From NCBI GenBank assembly GCA_964446285.1, contig CAYUNT010000039.1, positions 1 through 27,183 of the forward strand: a stretch of DNA of 27,183 nt, in the 5' to 3' direction. Below the pieces are notes generated by a model. The model had not been told where the DNA came from, searched no databases, and worked only from the letters and a program-made list of their open reading frames with translations. Shown here piece by piece: positions 8,968 through 16,151 of this stretch (position 1 is its first letter; each line of letters opens with the position of its first letter). This DNA comes from CAYUNT01 sp964446285 (GTDB lineage: Bacteria; Sumerlaeota; Sumerlaeia; SLMS01; CAYUNT01). Both the position numbers and the translations under genes were made by a program.

Positions 8968-11364
8968 ATGCGAAATCCGATTCGCCTGGATTGGACGCAT
9001 TTGATTCGCTGGCCCTTGCGCACGAAACAAGACAGGCAGGCGCGCGCAAACGCGCGGGCAAACGCCCGCGCCGCCGTGCAAGCTCGCCCATCCCCCATTA
9101 TTTGCCTCTGCCTGGGATTGTTCGCCGCGTTTCTGATCCTGCTGCTTCCCGACCGTCCCTTCGCTGTTTTCGACGCCAAGGTTCACGATCAGTTTCTGCG
9201 GATGCGCAACGCCCTGCATCCGCGGCCGGTTTCCAGCCGCATTCTCATTATCGGAATCGACGGGCGCGATCATTACCTGTTCGACGAGGAATTGCGCTCG
9301 CGATGGGCCTATGCGGCCCTCCTGCAGACGCTGCGCGACTACGAACCGGAGTCGGTTCTTTTCGACATCCTTTTTCTCAGTCCGCGCCGCCACGACGAAT
9401 TATTCGGGGCCACGCTGAACGATGTTCCTTCGTTTCTGGCGGCGAATTTCTCGACAAAGCCTTTCGAACGCCAGCCCGCCGCGGCCATACCGGAGGACTT
9501 GGCGCCGTTGCGCGAGCGCCTGAATAAGCCCATCCCCGCCGCGGAAATCTGGAACACGATAGACAGCCTCGGCGACTACAAAGAGCAATTGGAGCAAATG
9601 CGCGAGGAAATCCGCTCGCGAATGGATTTTCAGGCTTCGCGCCTGACGGAAATCGACGTTCGCCTGGCCTGGCTGCGCTTTCTCGCCGACCGGTATGTTG
9701 AGTCCTACTACACCGCCTCAACCAGCCTCGCATTCCAGTCCAGCACGGCGGAGTTGGACCCCTTTTCGGCGGAGGCGCTTGAACTCCCATCCGCGCCTTT
9801 GATGCGCACCGCGGCGGGAGCGGGAGCGATCACTATCCACAAATCCGGCGACGAAATCGTTCGCCGCGTCCCGTTGATTCATGCATACTGCAACCGCCTG
9901 TATCCGAGCCTGGATTTGCTGGCCGTGCTTCATCATTACGGCTCGGAATTTGGTGAATGCCGCATCCGGGCGGGCAGATCGATCGAATTCCCAATTCACA
10001 AAAATGGAGCGGGAGTGAAGCGAATCCCAATCGATTCGCGCGGGCAATTCCTCGTGAATTTCCGCCAGGGGCGCGACTACATCTCGCGCGCGACGCATAA
10101 AACGCTGTCGTATTACATCCATACGCAATACGCTTCGCAGCGCCCTGCGCGGGTGCTGCGGGCGAATCTCAAGGGGGCGATTGTCCTCGTGGGCGAAACC
10201 GCCGTGGGCACGACGGACGTGCAGCCGATTCCGCTCGATGACAGTTTTCCGCTGATTGGCGTTCATGCATGCGTAATTGATAATATATTGAAAGACGATT
10301 ATTTGCGCCATGCGCCGGGCTGGGTGGGGTTGGTGGCCGTGCTGGGATTCGGGCTTGTGCTGGCGCATTTTTTTGCGTGGCGCGACTCGCGCGAGGCGGG
10401 CCGCATCGCCATCGGGCTGCTAATTCTCTATGCCCTCGGCCAAGTGGCGCTGTTTTTCCATATCGAGACACTGCTGATGCCGATTGCGCGTCCGCTCGGG
10501 GCGGGGATTGGCGCGTTTTTCCTGCTCACGCTCTATGTGGTGGGCGTGACGGAGCGCGACCGCCGTCTTGTCAAAGACGTTTTCCTGAAATCCGTGTCGC
10601 CGCGCATTGGCGAGGAAATTCTGCGGCGGTTTCACGACCCGTCGCTCTGGGCCTCGCGCCGCGCCGTCACGGTGCTGTTTGTCGATATTCGCGGATTCAC
10701 GCCGCTGAGCGAACGCCTCGCCCCCGAGGCCCTCGTCGCGATGCTCGATTCCTATTACGATACCGTGTCGGAAATCGTTTTCCGACACGACGGCCAGGTG
10801 AACAAATTCATCGGCGATGCGGTGATGGCTTTGTTTGGCGCGCTGCCGGGCGAAGGGGAAGACCATGCGCTGCGGGCGTTGCGCGCGGCCATCGAGATTC
10901 AGCATTCGATGCGCCAGGTTGCGATTCCGGCTGAAACAAGCGCCCACTCCGCAGATGCAGCCTCTTCCGATGCAGCTGCCTCGCAAGCCAATCCCGCATC
11001 AGACTCCGCAAGCGCAGTCCAGCCGCCGCCCAAGGGGTTGTTCGTGGGTGTCGGCCTCTGCACGGGCGAGGTTGTGGTTGGCACGGTGGGGCGCAAAAAA
11101 ATCCGCATCGAATACACGGCCCTGGGCGACGTCGTAAATACGGCCGAACGCCTTCAGGGCCGCGCCCCGGGCGGGTGCATTTATGCCAGCGGGGCAACGA
11201 TTGACTCGGCCCGCTCGGCTGCGCACCTTGATCTGGCCTCGCTTTGCGCCATCCAGCGCGTGGAGGGGCTTGTTCTCAAAGGCAAAACACAAGAAGTGGA
11301 AGTGTTCGATGTCCGGCCCCGAAGCGATGACCTCCTTTCTGCTGAATCGAAAGCCATTTTCTGA
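8968..11364 (+). CDS. CHASE2-domain adenylate/guanylate cyclase (class III)
   Basis: 798-residue membrane sensor that probably makes cAMP. Order: one TM helix (about 42-61); a large extracytoplasmic CHASE2 sensor (about 65-445, with ILIIGIDGRDHYLF and the late KGAIVLVGETAVGTTD block); three TM helices (about 452-528); then a class III cyclase domain. Metal-binding aspartates are D573 in VLFVDIRGFTPLSE and D617 in KFIGDAVMALFG. Adenine-selecting K613 and D721, and transition-state N724 and R728 in LGDVVNTAERL, fit adenylate rather than guanylate specificity. An Ala/Ser-rich insert (about 650-690) interrupts the catalytic domain between the two halves. The ATG at 8968 has only a weak GGACGGG upstream. 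The ligand is unknown; a lipoprotein gene follows after 13 nt, suggesting one transcript. Confidence 0.93.
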   Translation: MRNPIRLDWTHLIRWPLRTKQDRQARANARANARAAVQARPSPIICLCLGLFAAFLILLLPDRPFAVFDAKVHDQFLRMRNALHPRPVSSRILIIGIDGRDHYLFDEELRSRWAYAALLQTLRDYEPESVLFDILFLSPRRHDELFGATLNDVPSFLAANFSTKPFERQPAAAIPEDLAPLRERLNKPIPAAEIWNTIDSLGDYKEQLEQMREEIRSRMDFQASRLTEIDVRLAWLRFLADRYVESYYTASTSLAFQSSTAELDPFSAEALELPSAPLMRTAAGAGAITIHKSGDEIVRRVPLIHAYCNRLYPSLDLLAVLHHYGSEFGECRIRAGRSIEFPIHKNGAGVKRIPIDSRGQFLVNFRQGRDYISRATHKTLSYYIHTQYASQRPARVLRANLKGAIVLVGETAVGTTDVQPIPLDDSFPLIGVHACVIDNILKDDYLRHAPGWVGLVAVLGFGLVLAHFFAWRDSREAGRIAIGLLILYALGQVALFFHIETLLMPIARPLGAGIGAFFLLTLYVVGVTERDRRLVKDVFLKSVSPRIGEEILRRFHDPSLWASRRAVTVLFVDIRGFTPLSERLAPEALVAMLDSYYDTVSEIVFRHDGQVNKFIGDAVMALFGALPGEGEDHALRALRAAIEIQHSMRQVAIPAETSAHSADAASSDAAASQANPASDSASAVQPPPKGLFVGVGLCTGEVVVGTVGRKKIRIEYTALGDVVNTAERLQGRAPGGCIYASGATIDSARSAAHLDLASLCAIQRVEGLVLKGKTQEVEVFDVRPRSDDLLSAESKAIF

Positions 11365-11377
11365 TCAGGAGAATATC

Positions 11378-12037
11378 ATGAAGAGATTATTCGCCGCCTG
11401 CGCCTGTGTGTTGATGCTGCCCTTGGCGGCGTGCACAACGCACATTCGTTTTTCGCCCCACTCGACAACGTTCCGCCCGGCCAAAGCGCCGGTCCGGCTT
11501 GGGGTGAACTACGCGCCGGAAACGCTGGAAACACTCTGCGAATACAAAACAGGGCGGACGCTGGACCTGGAGCGCTACAAGGTTTATGCGGGCGAGGCGC
11601 TGGAGGCCGAGGTGGTGTCGCGCCTTCGTCCGCTGGTGGAATCGCTCGAGCGGTGCGAGTCGCCCCTGCCTAAAGCCGAAATCAGCCCGGAGCTCGTGCT
11701 GGAACTGCAAATGAAGGATTTTTCTTTCGAGGAAGGGGCCGCAAGGGCGCGCGTGCGGGCGGTTTTGCGCGCGGCGGGCGGCGCCGTGTTGCTGGATCGT
11801 GAGTATCCGGGAATCGGCTCGCCGCAGATTGCCAAGGTAGGGCCGGATTCGCCGCGCCTGGAAATTGCGCTGCACGAAACCACACGCGAAGCCTTTGGAC
11901 AGGCCGTTGGCCGCCTTGCATCTGATCTCAAGCCTTTTCTGGCCGGCGTTCAAACCATTCCGCCAGTTCCATCCGCGCAAAATCCTTCGGCGCAAACTCC
12001 CGACCGTGCTCCGAATTTCACTCCCGCCGCGCCATAA
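11378..12037 (+). CDS. Small lipoprotein of unknown function
   Basis: 219 residues. The start at 11378 follows AGGAGA 6 nt upstream. A short signal sequence ends in the lipobox L16-A17-A18-C19, so the mature protein is lipidated at C19; the next residues (TTHIRF) give no inner-membrane retention signal such as Asp at +2. The mature part has mixed alpha/beta character (VRLGVNYAPETL, ELVLELQMKDFSFEEGAARARVRAVLRA) reminiscent of YajG-like or transport-auxiliary outer-membrane lipoproteins, but without a diagnostic motif. The C-terminal 25 residues are Pro/Ala-rich. It lies between the cyclase (13 nt) and the pseudouridine synthase (18 nt), so these three genes may form one transcript, perhaps only by position. 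Confidence 0.8.
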   Translation: MKRLFAACACVLMLPLAACTTHIRFSPHSTTFRPAKAPVRLGVNYAPETLETLCEYKTGRTLDLERYKVYAGEALEAEVVSRLRPLVESLERCESPLPKAEISPELVLELQMKDFSFEEGAARARVRAVLRAAGGAVLLDREYPGIGSPQIAKVGPDSPRLEIALHETTREAFGQAVGRLASDLKPFLAGVQTIPPVPSAQNPSAQTPDRAPNFTPAAP

Positions 12038-12055
12038 ATCCGGCCAGGAATCGGA

Positions 12056-13183
12056 ATGAATTCTTATCCCAACGATGCGCCTGCGCTGCCACAGCCGCCG
12101 CCTGCCTCTGCCTCCGCCGCTGAGGAGGGCGATTCCGCCAGCGCGACGCCACCAAACACCGCGCCAGACGGAGAAGAATTGCGCGAACTCGTCGTAGATG
12201 CCGAGGGAACAGGTCTGCGGCTGGACACGTTTCTGGCACGCCGCCTGACGGACCGCTCGCGCACATTTTTCCAGAACCTGATCGAGGAAGGGCACGTCAC
12301 GGTGGACGGGCGCGCCAAACCATGCCGCTTCCTTGTGGCGCAAGGGCATCGTATCGCCGTGCATCTGCCTCCGCCCGAGGACCCGTGGCCGCGCCCGCAA
12401 CCCATTGAACTCTCCATCCTTTATGAAGACGACCAGATTGTCGTAATTAACAAACCGGCGGGAATGGTCGTGCATCCCGCGGCGGGAAACCCCGATGGAA
12501 CGCTGGTGAATGCGCTGCTGTATCACTGCCGCGATTTGTCTGGAATCGGCGGGGTGAAGCGCCCCGGCATTGTGCATCGCCTGGACCGCGATACGAGCGG
12601 CGTGATGGTGGCAGCAAAAACCGACGCGGCGCATCATTCGCTGGCGCGGCAACTGCAGCGCCGCACAATGGGACGCCGCTATGTGGCGCTGGCAATTGGG
12701 AATATCGCGGAGGATGAACGCACAATCGACGCCCCGATCGGGCGCGACACGGTGGTGCGGATTCGGCGCGGCATCGGGGGCGAAGGGGCGCGGCCCGCCG
12801 TGACGCATCTGCGGATTCTGCGGCGCGCGGATACGGTGACGCTGGCTGAGGCGCGCCTCGAAACGGGCCGCACACACCAGATTCGCGTGCATCTGCGCCA
12901 CATCGGACATCCGGTGCTTGGCGACGATTTTTATGGCGGCTCGGTGCGCCGCGTGCTCGAACGCCTGCGGCCCGGCTCCGAATCCGCCGCGAAACAGCGC
13001 GCCGCGCTTGCCCTGCTGCAAAGGCCATTTTTGCACGCATGGCGGCTTGATCTGGGGCATCCCACACGCGGCGGACACATGACATTCACCGCTCCGCTTC
13101 CGCCGCCGCTTCCGGAAATCCTCGATGCGTTTTTCGGAGAGAGCGAACTCGCCGCTTTTATCCCTCCCGAGGAAAATCCCTGA
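12056..13183 (+). CDS. RluA-family 23S rRNA pseudouridine synthase (RluD-like)
   Basis: Converts uridine to pseudouridine in RNA; the sequence most resembles RluD, which modifies helix 69 of 23S rRNA, but RluC or other RluA members cannot be excluded by eye. 375 residues: a disordered Pro/Ala/Ser-rich lead (1-40), an S4 RNA-binding domain (about 52-105, RLDTFLARRL, SRTFFQNLIEEGHVTVDG), then the catalytic domain with LYEDDQIVVINKPAGMVVHP, GNPDGTLVNALLYH, the active-site motif HRLDRDTSG (catalytic D177), and LETGRTHQIRVHLRHIGHP. The lead before the S4 domain is longer than usual; a later start would trim it, but the ATG at 12056 is preceded by CAGGAATCGGA and is the simplest choice. It lies 18 nt after the lipoprotein stop. 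Confidence 0.95.
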   Translation: MNSYPNDAPALPQPPPASASAAEEGDSASATPPNTAPDGEELRELVVDAEGTGLRLDTFLARRLTDRSRTFFQNLIEEGHVTVDGRAKPCRFLVAQGHRIAVHLPPPEDPWPRPQPIELSILYEDDQIVVINKPAGMVVHPAAGNPDGTLVNALLYHCRDLSGIGGVKRPGIVHRLDRDTSGVMVAAKTDAAHHSLARQLQRRTMGRRYVALAIGNIAEDERTIDAPIGRDTVVRIRRGIGGEGARPAVTHLRILRRADTVTLAEARLETGRTHQIRVHLRHIGHPVLGDDFYGGSVRRVLERLRPGSESAAKQRAALALLQRPFLHAWRLDLGHPTRGGHMTFTAPLPPPLPEILDAFFGESELAAFIPPEENP

Positions 13184-13214
13184 CCAACGCTCGTCTTCTC
13201 CGGCAGTTAACCCC

Positions 13215-13259
13215 CGCGTCTCATACGTCTCATTTGTCCCATAGGTCCCACTTATACGA
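13215..13259. repeat. 9-nt degenerate tandem repeat, GTCYCA type
   Basis: Units on the + strand: CGCGTCTCA, TACGTCTCA, TTTGTCCCA, TAGGTCCCA, then a decayed CTTATACGA. The core is nnnGTCYCA. The tract fills much of the 120-bp gap between the pseudouridine synthase and the metallo-hydrolase gene. Read on the other strand it is a run of (T)GGGACnnA. The tract near 20821 has the same period and GTCC core. Confidence 0.75.
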
Positions 13260-13303
13260 CGCTTCAGCAAACGTTCAGGAATGAAATAAAGGGTGGTAAA
13301 TGT

Positions 13304-15067
13304 ATGGAAGAACGCCTGCTTGAAAATCAGCGCTGGCAAGAGGTCCCCGGGTGTCCGGACGCCAAAATCTATCCTGTGATTCACAAGCCGGATGTGAGTT
13401 GTTCGAATAGCTATCTCCTTCAGACCGCCGAGGCGCTTGTCCTTATTGATCCGGGAGGAGACCCGAAACAAACCACGATCCTCCTGGAGGCGGCCGCCGC
13501 GCAACTCTACGAAAAATCCCGCCCAGTGCTGGTTCTTTTCACGCATTGCCACCGCGATCACACCTGGCAAACTCCGGCCATTCGCGCGGGACTCAGCGGC
13601 TCGCCGGTGCATGTGCTCGCGCACGAAGCCGGGATGCGAGCCTTTCAGGAGCGCGATCGCGACATTACGCTGGCCTATATGTATCGGGAAGAAGTGCCGG
13701 AAATGGGCGCAATGACGGCCTTGCTGGCGCGCGAGGATTTGGACGCGCAAGAAGCGCGCGAAGTCGAAGTTTGTCCGGGAGTCCGTTTGCAAACGAATGC
13801 GCCAGCCGAGCGCAACGGGCACGACGCGCCCGGCGAAGAGAAAGACGCCTTTCTCCGCCAGAGATTGGCAATCGGGACCAGTGTTTTCATCGATATTCTC
13901 CCTATCCCGGGCCATACGCCAGACAGCGTGGCGTTTCTGGCGGGCGGGGTGATTTTCAGCGGCGATTTGCTTCTGGCGGCCAATCCGGGCGTCGCCGGCA
14001 TTCCAGGCTGGAGCCAGCCCGATCTATTGCGATCCATCGACGCCGCAATTTGCGCAATCGAGGCGCGGCATATCGAAATCTGCTGCACGGGACACGGCCC
14101 CATGCTGCCCGCCGCCAAAGCCGCGAAAATCCTGGCCAAATCCGCCGAAAAGGCGCGAGCGCTGACAGACCTGGCGCGCCTCGACGAGGACAGAACCAAG
14201 TATCTGAAACATTATACAGAAGCCGTGCTGCACGAAGCCTGCGAACTCTTCTCGCTCATCGGCGGCAGGCTGATCGCCGTCGCACATCACATGGAGCGGC
14301 TCGAAGAGGGCGAAGAGGCGCGCCGGATTTTGGCCGCGCTCGATATAAAAGCCATCGATGCCTTTCTGTCGGATTTCCATCAATACGCGGAAAATCGCAA
14401 GGTTGCGGACCTCGATATGGCTCTGCCGCTCAAAGGGGTTCAGATTCTTGGCCGGATTGAGGCGGCCTTCAACGAAACCGCCTTGAAAGGGCTGATAGAT
14501 CTTTCGCTGATCCGGCGCGCCAGAAACCTGGTTCAGGACTTTCTCAACACGATTCACGGGCTTCCGGCCAAGGATTTTGGCGAACCACAAGACATCAATT
14601 TTGTCCTGCTCTCGGCGCTTTCGGCGCTGGCGCGTCCGTCGTATCGCGATAGCGACATCATGGAGGCGCTCGACGATCCGGCGGCCTTTGCCCAGGCCTT
14701 GACCGCGCGGATTGCCGGCCAGTCGCAACTCGCGCGCACCGCCTTGCATCTGGACGCCCGGATCGGCCTGCCGCTTGTTACAATCGACCGCGCCTGCCTG
14801 GAAGACGCACTCGTCAGCGTGCTCGAACGCCTGGCCCTACGCAAAGTGGAGGAAATTCATATCCGGACAGTGGCCGACTCCGCGCAAAGCCACGTAGCCA
14901 TCGAGATTTCCGCAAGCCAGAAAAGCCTCCAAGGCTTTTTGAAAAAGGAAAAGCTGCAATTTCTCAACTTCACCCTTCAGCCCTTTGGCGCTCGATTGGG
15001 CATCGAGCTTTCCGCCGGACAGGATGTGATAGTCATTCACCTGCCCGTCGGCGCTGGATTGATCTGA
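13304..15067 (+). CDS. Metallo-beta-lactamase-fold hydrolase with degenerate histidine-kinase-like C-terminus
   Basis: 587 residues. Residues 1-270 are a zinc MBL fold: THCHRDHTW (H81, H83, D85, H86), PGHTPDSVAFL (H204), FSGDLLL (D221) and CTGHGPML (H264), a full dinuclear metal set. The substrate is unknown. The remaining 310 residues are not part of MBL enzymes. About 300-460 is long amphipathic helix. About 480-587 resembles a histidine-kinase ATPase fold that has lost its G boxes: an N-box-like helix (DRACLEDALVSVLERLAL), a VAIEIS strand, and a terminal ARLGIELSAGQDVIVIHLP block like the last strands of HATPase domains. I infer a sensor or scaffold fused to a hydrolase. The start at 13304 follows AAAGGGTGG. 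It is convergent with the MNT gene at 15122. Confidence 0.85.
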   Translation: MEERLLENQRWQEVPGCPDAKIYPVIHKPDVSCSNSYLLQTAEALVLIDPGGDPKQTTILLEAAAAQLYEKSRPVLVLFTHCHRDHTWQTPAIRAGLSGSPVHVLAHEAGMRAFQERDRDITLAYMYREEVPEMGAMTALLAREDLDAQEAREVEVCPGVRLQTNAPAERNGHDAPGEEKDAFLRQRLAIGTSVFIDILPIPGHTPDSVAFLAGGVIFSGDLLLAANPGVAGIPGWSQPDLLRSIDAAICAIEARHIEICCTGHGPMLPAAKAAKILAKSAEKARALTDLARLDEDRTKYLKHYTEAVLHEACELFSLIGGRLIAVAHHMERLEEGEEARRILAALDIKAIDAFLSDFHQYAENRKVADLDMALPLKGVQILGRIEAAFNETALKGLIDLSLIRRARNLVQDFLNTIHGLPAKDFGEPQDINFVLLSALSALARPSYRDSDIMEALDDPAAFAQALTARIAGQSQLARTALHLDARIGLPLVTIDRACLEDALVSVLERLALRKVEEIHIRTVADSAQSHVAIEISASQKSLQGFLKKEKLQFLNFTLQPFGARLGIELSAGQDVIVIHLPVGAGLI

Positions 15068-15100
15068 TATGATTCGCGCGGGGGGAACGGAAACAGCTAC

Positions 15101-15121
15101 CCCTCTCCTATAGGAAAAGAG
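15101..15121. terminator. Possible weak terminator between convergent genes
   Basis: CCTCTCC-TATA-GGAAAAGAG forms an imperfect inverted repeat around the palindrome TCCTATAGGA in the 54-bp gap between the convergent MBL and MNT genes. The stem is short and no strong T-run follows, so termination is only a guess from position. Confidence 0.2.
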
Positions 15122-15445
15122 TCAGATAATCCGTTCTCCCGTCTGGACGATTTCCTTGATATACGGGTCGGACTCATCAAAGTCCGAGCGGGCGAATGCG
15201 TGAGGCTCGATCCGCAAATCCACATCCCACCGCAGCCGCATCAATTCGACATCCTCGCGAAATCCATCGATTTCCTCGCGGTCTAGGAATACCGCCAGGT
15301 CAATATCGCTATCTTCCTGCGCGGTCCCCTTGGCGTGTGATCCGTAAAGATACATGCGCCATACGCCAACGCGGTTATCCATCAGACGCTGCGCGTATTC
15401 CTGAATCTTCTGACGTATCAATTGGCTATCTGCCGCAACAGCCAT
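15122..15445 (-). CDS. MNT-type minimal nucleotidyltransferase (HEPN/MNT pair)
   Basis: 107-residue minimal nucleotidyltransferase of the MNT (KNTase-like) class, usually the antitoxin half of HEPN/MNT toxin-antitoxin pairs, where it can AMPylate or NMPylate the HEPN partner. Motifs: YGSHAKGTAQEDSDIDLAVF, with the G35-S36 nucleotide-binding turn and D47/D49 metal ligands, and a third acidic position in WDVDLRI (D76). The set is complete, so the enzyme could be active. The ATG at 15445 is favoured by a strong AAGGAG 8 nt upstream, located inside the end of the HEPN gene, which implies translational coupling. A TTG at 15421 that overlaps the HEPN ancestral stop is a weaker alternative. Confidence 0.9.
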   Translation of the reverse strand: MAVAADSQLIRQKIQEYAQRLMDNRVGVWRMYLYGSHAKGTAQEDSDIDLAVFLDREEIDGFREDVELMRLRWDVDLRIEPHAFARSDFDESDPYIKEIVQTGERII

Positions 15446-15809
15446 TGCCTGAACTCCTTGATTTTCTCAATATACGGCTCCGTGAATTGCTTGGTTGCGG
15501 TTTGATAAAAGCGATTTTAAAGTCGGGATACCTGGCGCGGATATTGAATGCAGTCACCTCGTCGAGAAAAAACCGCTGTTCTTCTCTGAGTTCTATGCCT
15601 GCGCCTTCTGCGATTTTCAGGAGATTATGGATGCGCGGGCAATCAACGCCTGCATTTTTCACATAATAAGCCTTCAGCGTTTTCTCAATCACCAAATGCC
15701 CGGCAAATAGCGCCCAAACATAATGCCCGTTTGTAAACAGACTTTCCATGGCGCGAAGGTCCTCTTCTGAGGACTCGATCCAGTAGCGAACCAATTCATC
15801 GCGCGTCAT
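15426..15809 (-). pseudogene. HEPN-domain protein, frameshifted near its C-terminus
   Basis: HEPN partner of the MNT gene downstream. The open frame gives 127 residues. The first 103 are typical of HEPN proteins of the PF05168 kind: YWIESSEEDLRAMESLF, YVWALFAGHLVIEKTLKAYYV, a CPRIHNLL element, and DEVTAFNIRARYPDF. After FIK the frame changes to a Ser/Arg-rich tail. The neighbouring frame instead continues as a normal HEPN ending: TATKQFTEPYIEKIKEFR, then QWLLRQIAN and a stop at 15418. One added base near 15501-15503 (an AAA run) would restore a 130-residue protein overlapping the MNT start by 28 nt. This may be a real mutation, a sequencing error, or programmed slippage. No R-x4-6-H RNase motif is seen. 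The start at 15809 follows AGGGAA. Confidence 0.8.
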
Positions 15810-15900
15810 GGCTCATTTCCCTGGGATGCTGAGCTGGGCGTTTAGGCTTCTCTTGAACTTCTTTTTCTTCAATTGAGCGCTTTCGCAAGGCCCTAATCAT
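15796..15900 (-). other. Short ORF overlapping the HEPN start
   Basis: 34 codons beginning MIRALRKRSIEEKEVQ and ending in HDAR, with the stop 14 nt inside the HEPN gene in another frame. It is rich in Lys, Glu and Arg. The upstream GAGG touches the start codon, so initiation would be poor. It may be a coupled leader ORF or the decayed end of an older gene; I do not recognise it. Confidence 0.2.
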
Positions 15901-16151
15901 CCTCACAGTATTGAAAAACAGGTCCTGCGACCGTTTCGCCGCGCGTGCAGGATGCTATACAGCCTTGCCGCGCGGAGTCGATAAAAACCCTCCATCCGAG
16001 GCGTTTGGCTTGCTATGGACCAGCGAATGTGGTGGCGTTGCTCCAGCGGATGGAAAGCCGGACGGTCTAGTGGTGTCCGCTGGCTTTGAGCGTGTCCGCC
16101 ACGCAATCACGCCCTATTTGTTCCGGCCCGAGGCCATATCGAGGTTTTGCC
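15810..16151. other. Divergent intergenic region, 342 bp
   Basis: This lies between the HEPN/MNT pair (-) and the aminotransferase (+), so it should hold promoters for both. I see no convincing -35/-10 pair. Its left part carries the short Lys/Glu-rich ORF, and its right part carries inverted repeats just before the aminotransferase. No RNA gene or mobile element is recognised. Confidence 0.5.
16043..16104 (+). promoter_or_regulatory. Set of possible competing hairpins before the aminotransferase
   Basis: CCAGCGGA (16043-16050) is perfectly complementary to TCCGCTGG (16076-16083). AAAGCC (16054-16059) is complementary to GGCTTT (16082-16087), which overlaps the first partner, so the two pairings exclude each other. 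A third stem, GCGTG/CACGC (16090-16104), follows. The set ends 47 nt before the start codon. It could be a structured leader or an operator; no known riboswitch class is recognised. Confidence 0.3.

Noticed and set aside
11387..13915. 842-codon open frame on the minus strand across the lipoprotein, pseudouridine synthase and hydrolase genes
   Set aside because: It runs antisense to three well-supported genes with recognised motifs. Such long shadows are common in GC-rich DNA. The translation is Arg/His-rich with no family motif.
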